Shown here: positions 60,729 through 64,000 of the stretch, one piece after another
Numbering within the stretch: the first letter of the stretch is position 1
How the letters are laid out: each line of letters starts with the position of its first letter
NCBI GenBank assembly: GCA_017983465.1
Contig: JAGOBK010000005.1
Location: 1-64,000 of the forward strand
Source: Crocinitomicaceae bacterium
GTDB lineage: Bacteria; Bacteroidota; Bacteroidia; Flavobacteriales_D; Crocinitomicaceae
Direction: 5' to 3'
DNA: 64,000 nt
Notes under the pieces: generated by a model
Database searches by the model: none
Seen by the model: the letters and a program-made list of their open reading frames with translations, nothing else
What the model was told of the DNA's origin: nothing
Made by a program: the position numbers and the translations under genes

Positions 60729-60741
60729 CAAAAAATTAAAC

Positions 60742-61944
60742 GTGTCCCTGATCTACTCTTTTTTTATTCGATGCTATAGCGTGTTGATTCACCTAGCGTC
60801 TCGATTCAACCCGAAAGCGAAGGCCTGGGTAGAAGGACGTCAGCAATGGCAAGAGAAACTTCGGGCACAAATCCCAAAGAAACGAAAGGTACTGTGGTTT
60901 CATTGTGCTTCACTGGGCGAGTTCGACCAAGGATTGCCTCTGATGAAGTCCATGAAGGAAGCCGACCCAAGTTTGTTCTTACTAGTCAGTTTCTTCTCTC
61001 CATCGGGAATGGAACATTACCAGAAACGCGAAAAAATCGTTGATGCTGCTTGCTACCTTCCACTGGACACACTCCAGAATGCACGGACGTTTGTCCAAAT
61101 CGTTCAGCCACAAAAAGCGGTTTTCGTAAAGTATGAATTCTGGCCAAATTTCCTGAGAGCCTTAGATGAAAATAACATCGAAACGGAAGCTGTATCGGCA
61201 ATTTTCCGTCCTACACAGCTCTATTTTCGTTGGTACGGTGGATTTTTCAGAAAGGCATTGAAACGCATCCATCATTTTTACGTGCAAAACGAAGAAAGTG
61301 CGGAGCTATTGAAATCGATAGGTATTCATCAAAGCACCGTTTCTGGAGACATGCGATACAAACGTGTGGTACAAGCCAAGGAACTAGCGATGCAGACTTC
61401 CAATGAACTTCTTGCGCGCTTTACCTCGGGATCCACTACCCTCATCCTCGGGAGTTCTTGGCCCAAAGAGGAAGGAATCGTGTGTAAGGCACTTCCGAAG
61501 CTCGGAGCGACTAAATTGATCATCGCGCCACACGATGTGAGCGAACAGCACATTGCGTCCATTCAAGCAGCGTTTCCAACATCTTTGCGCTATACTCAGT
61601 TGGAAGTAAGTCGTGATGAACAGCAACTTTTGGATGCCCAGATCCTCATCATCGATTGCATTGGACAATTAAGTGCTGCTTACCGCTATGGAACAATTGC
61701 GTTTATCGGCGGTGGTTTTACCGGAAGTCTACACAACATTCTCGAACCAGCCGTTTACGGACTCCCACTCCTATTTGGTCCAAAACACAGAAAATTCCCC
61801 GAAGCAGATTTATTTCTTCAAAAAGGCTTCGCCCTCGAGGTGACTAATCACACAGATTTCACCGAAGCGTTCAACTCTTTACTTGCCAAAGTATCTTCGC
61901 TTCGTCCAGAAATGGAATCGTTCATTAATGTGCTAGTTACCTAA
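60742..61944 (+). CDS. waaA: 3-deoxy-D-manno-octulosonic acid (Kdo) transferase
   Basis: 400 aa, GTG start. Membrane-anchoring N-terminus (SLIYSFFIRCYSVLIHLASR), catalytic-base motif LWFHCASLGEFDQG with Glu60, VFVKYEFWPNFLRAL, LGSSWPKEEG, LIIAPHDVSEQHI and FIGGGFTGSLHNILEPAVYG. Transfers Kdo from CMP-Kdo to lipid A precursor. The last residues (NVLVT) and the TAA stop are encoded by octamer repeat units, so the array has replaced the original 3' end. Confidence 0.93.
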   Translation: MSLIYSFFIRCYSVLIHLASRFNPKAKAWVEGRQQWQEKLRAQIPKKRKVLWFHCASLGEFDQGLPLMKSMKEADPSLFLLVSFFSPSGMEHYQKREKIVDAACYLPLDTLQNARTFVQIVQPQKAVFVKYEFWPNFLRALDENNIETEAVSAIFRPTQLYFRWYGGFFRKALKRIHHFYVQNEESAELLKSIGIHQSTVSGDMRYKRVVQAKELAMQTSNELLARFTSGSTTLILGSSWPKEEGIVCKALPKLGATKLIIAPHDVSEQHIASIQAAFPTSLRYTQLEVSRDEQQLLDAQILIIDCIGQLSAAYRYGTIAFIGGGFTGSLHNILEPAVYGLPLLFGPKHRKFPEADLFLQKGFALEVTNHTDFTEAFNSLLAKVSSLRPEMESFINVLVT

Positions 61945-62275
61945 TGTGCTAATGTGCTAGTTACCTTCCGCCGCGGCGGATTGCTAATGACCTAATGTGC
62001 TAGTTGCTTAATGTGCTAGTTTTCTTCCGCCGCGGCGGAGTGCTAGTTTGCTAGATGCATAATTAACCCATTGATCCATTAGCAAATTAGCAAATTGATT
62101 CATTAGCACATTGAATAATTAACCCATTGATCCATTAGCAAATTGATTCATTAGCACATTAGCACATTGAATCATTAGCACATTGAATCATTAGCACATT
62201 AGCACATTGAAATCCATTAGCACATTGGCACATTGAATCATTAGCACATTAGCAAATTAGGTCATTAGCAAACTA
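61922..62275. repeat. Octamer array A8 with orientation switch
   Basis: Starts inside the last codons of waaA and ends on the stop codon of the convergent gene at 62273. The left half (to about 62052) reads CTAATGTG/CTAGTTAC with palindromes at 61967-61980 and 62026-62039; the right half reads CACATTGA/CAAATTAG/TTCATTAG/ATCATTAG with no palindrome. About 350 bp without any other gene. Confidence 0.92.
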
Positions 62276-63049
62276 ATTATAATAGTAATCCTTCGGCTTC
62301 TTAGAATAAAACGGGATATACCAACCGATGCGAATGCCAGTCTGTAGATCGAGGCGCAGGGCGGTGGACACAGGAATGTCCGGTTGGTCGTAATTGATGG
62401 TTCGACGATTGTACGTCAGGCCTTGCTGGCAATAGATACCTGCATAAAAATTGAGAGGGCCTCCGTTGTTGAGAAAGGAATAACCCACAAATTGGTGAAA
62501 GTTCAGTCCGGTGGTCATGCGGTCGTAGCCACGTTTATACGTTAGTTCGATTTGGGGAACCACTTGATCGTTGGTTTCGATGCGTAAGTGATGTAACAAG
62601 TAACCTGCGCCTGCGTGAACGAGAATTCCTGAATTGGCGTTTTTCTTTCCAGTTGGAAATAAGCGTCCAACGCTGAAGTTCGCATTAAATCCTCGTGGAT
62701 AAACAAGAACGGTAGCTTTGGTTCCATTGACATCGGTGATGTTGCCTTTGTCATCCAAGAGGTGGTCAAAGATTCCATTCATTTTAACCGTATTACCGAA
62801 AATGAAATTGGCATCGACACCGAAATACCATTGGTTTTGCAATTTGTATCCCGCCGAAAATCCGAGGTTGTTCAGGAAACCATAACGCGCTAATAAATCT
62901 CCACCAGGTAGATTCCCACCCCAGTGAATACCAACTAAAGGCGTACTGATGGACTCATTTTTCACTTCACCTTGCGCTTGAATAAACAGCGGGGAAAGGA
63001 GAAAAAAGAGGACAATGATTCGAAAAGTGAAGGTTTTGTGTTGTTTCAT
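62273..63049 (-). CDS. Outer-membrane protein of unknown function
   Basis: 258 aa. Signal peptide (KTFTFRIIVLFFLLSPLFIQ), then barrel-like strands: PLVGIHWGGNLPGGDLLARY, GFSAGYKLQNQWYFGVDANF, ANFSVGRLFPTGKKNANSGI, LNFYAGIYCQQGLTYNRRTI. Similar Bacteroidota proteins of unknown function are found near waaA and cell-envelope genes. The TAG stop comes from the last units of array A8. Confidence 0.62.
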   Translation of the reverse strand: MKQHKTFTFRIIVLFFLLSPLFIQAQGEVKNESISTPLVGIHWGGNLPGGDLLARYGFLNNLGFSAGYKLQNQWYFGVDANFIFGNTVKMNGIFDHLLDDKGNITDVNGTKATVLVYPRGFNANFSVGRLFPTGKKNANSGILVHAGAGYLLHHLRIETNDQVVPQIELTYKRGYDRMTTGLNFHQFVGYSFLNNGGPLNFYAGIYCQQGLTYNRRTINYDQPDIPVSTALRLDLQTGIRIGWYIPFYSKKPKDYYYN

Positions 63050-63054
63050 TATAC

Positions 63055-63062
63055 CAAAGATA
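63055..63062 (-). promoter_or_regulatory. -7 box 5 nt before the outer-membrane protein gene
   Basis: TATCTTTG on the minus strand ends at 63055; the ATG is at 63049. Confidence 0.5.
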
Positions 63063-63091
63063 AGGCAAATGATTCATTGGCTAACGAAAGT

Positions 63092-64000
63092 CTAGATAAT
63101 CTTGCGACGGAATTTACGCAAAACAATGGCCAATATTAAACTGATACTCAGTAAAGAGATGATTGAAATCGTATGATTAAAATACTCCGTAATCACACCC
63201 ATGATCAACAGGATCCCAGAATTTAACGTCACAACAACAAAGGATGTTTGACGGTGATTCAATTGGAAATAATCCAAAATAACATGGTGTATGTGCGAAC
63301 GGTCAGGTGCGAATGGATTTCCTTTAATTTGCAGACGGATAATAAATACACGAATGGAATCAAACACCGGAACGTAAAGTGCCGAAATAATCAACAGTGG
63401 CAAATTTGAAATGTAGTGCATTTGGATGTCCTCGTGGTAATCTTTCGACAAAATATTGATCACAATTGCTGCTACGAAAAAGCCAATGAACAAACTTCCA
63501 GTGTCACCCAAAAAGATGCGCTTATCTTTCGACACATTGTAGCGCAAGAACGCAATAAATGAACCGACCATAGATAAACAAACCGCCATCATCATGTAAT
63601 CATTCAAGGAATAATACGTGAGTGCGAAGAAGGTGAAAAACAAAGCTCCAAGGGAAGATGCCAATCCATCAATTCCATCAATGAGGTTGTAGGCATTGAT
63701 GTAAAAGATAACCACCATGTATGCTAGTGGAATACAGATCCAAGGTGAAATCTCGTGAATTCCCAAGAAACCATGCAGATTCGTTATTTGAAAATCTGGG
63801 GAAAGGAACAATAAGGTGGTTGCAAGCAACTGCATCATGATTTTGTTCCAAGGACTAATTCCGGTCATGTCATCCTTCAATCCAGTAAAGAAAATGATCA
63901 AACATGCTGGAACAAGAAAGACCGAACGGGAGGTCACAAAAAACTGCTCCGCAATGCTCAGACTAATGATTAGAATGATGAAAAAAGTTACCCCACCGAA
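63092..64000 (-). CDS. WecA/MraY-like undecaprenyl-phosphate sugar-1-phosphate transferase, 5' partial
   Basis: The frame is open to the window edge; the GTG at 63937 is probably internal, since the upstream codons continue a hydrophobic segment (FFIILIISLSIAEQ). Multi-span membrane enzyme with family motifs NAYNLIDGIDGLASSLG (Asp pair binding Mg2+), FLGDTGSLFIGF and DRSHIHHVI. It transfers a sugar 1-phosphate to a lipid carrier to start synthesis of O-antigen, exopolysaccharide or related glycans. The substrate sugar cannot be told; MraY itself is unlikely given the HIHH motif. Confidence 0.88.
   Translation of the reverse strand, partial: FGGVTFFIILIISLSIAEQFFVTSRSVFLVPACLIIFFTGLKDDMTGISPWNKIMMQLLATTLLFLSPDFQITNLHGFLGIHEISPWICIPLAYMVVIFYINAYNLIDGIDGLASSLGALFFTFFALTYYSLNDYMMMAVCLSMVGSFIAFLRYNVSKDKRIFLGDTGSLFIGFFVAAIVINILSKDYHEDIQMHYISNLPLLIISALYVPVFDSIRVFIIRLQIKGNPFAPDRSHIHHVILDYFQLNHRQTSFVVVTLNSGILLIMGVITEYFNHTISIISLLSISLILAIVLRKFRRKII

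Noticed and set aside
51958..62275. CRISPR array
   Set aside because: The repeats are 8-bp degenerate units directly adjoining each other. There are no 25-40 bp repeats with unique spacers and no cas genes.
51958..62275. Insertion sequence or transposon remnants
   Set aside because: No transposase, integrase or target-site duplication is seen; the only gene tied to the arrays is the IVP-family protein.

Overview
The window looks like a chromosomal segment of a Bacteroidota organism, most likely Flavobacteriia of the Fluviicola/Crocinitomicaceae type (the taxon is inferred). Support comes from a GldH gliding lipoprotein, a type IX secretion (T9SS) sorting domain, TonB-dependent receptor modules, Bacteroidota-only families (DUF3078, DUF6495, DUF3127, the ~140-aa protein often misnamed ABC transporter ATPase), a long PurF, AT-rich DNA, few Shine-Dalgarno sites, and many promoters of the Bacteroidetes TAnnTTTG type. 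No rRNA, tRNA, phage, insertion sequence or CRISPR locus was seen.

Layout. 1-2.4 kb: Fe-S oxidoreductase operon (4Fe-4S subunit cut by the window edge, HAD-like protein, CCG subunit, small conserved protein). 2.4-3.6 kb: two small lipoproteins and an XRE regulator. 3.6-7 kb: deoC followed by two aldehyde dehydrogenase genes, the second lacking the catalytic region; together they resemble a split ALDH16. 7-14.5 kb: radA, rsmI, holB, a PSP1 protein, gldH, DUF6495, a lipoprotein and a glutamine-amidotransferase-like protein without its catalytic triad. 14.5-17.6 kb: AddA/RecB-like helicase-nuclease. 17.7-23.9 kb: an operon with an MbnP/MbnH-like pair, a large conserved protein, a WYL regulator and PaaG/PaaH-type genes. 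24-28.4 kb: metK, mtnA, hydrolase, NAD(P)-binding protein. 28.6-35.8 kb: phosphodiester glycosidase-like lipoprotein, lysozyme-like membrane protein, TPR/PD40 protein, a MuiA-type protein with an inserted receptor-like segment, truA, and a plug-only TonB-like protein. 35.9-48.3 kb: fabD, MORN protein, flavin reductase, DUF3127, ZIP transporter, methyltransferase, coaE, pruA, recF, DUF721 and several secreted proteins. 48.3-52 kb: gcvP and bshB1. 52-64 kb: a metal-linked TonB receptor cluster, a T9SS cargo protein, an ankyrin protein, purF, a four-helix-bundle (IVP/S23) protein, waaA, an outer-membrane protein and a partial WecA/MraY-like transferase.

The most unusual feature is a family of intergenic arrays built from degenerate 8-bp units (CTAATGTG, CTAGTTAT and relatives), phased at exactly 8 bp. 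In most arrays some units carry a 14-bp perfect GC-rich palindrome (TCCGCCGCGGCGGA). Eight arrays occur, seven of them in the last 12 kb. They often begin at the stop codon of one gene and end at the -7 promoter box of the next, several switch orientation in the middle, and two of them in opposite orientation flank the lone four-helix-bundle gene. That combination is the best candidate for an undescribed element.

A second pattern concerns transcription: at seven genes the -7 box ends exactly 4 nt before the start codon, which predicts leaderless or nearly leaderless mRNAs.
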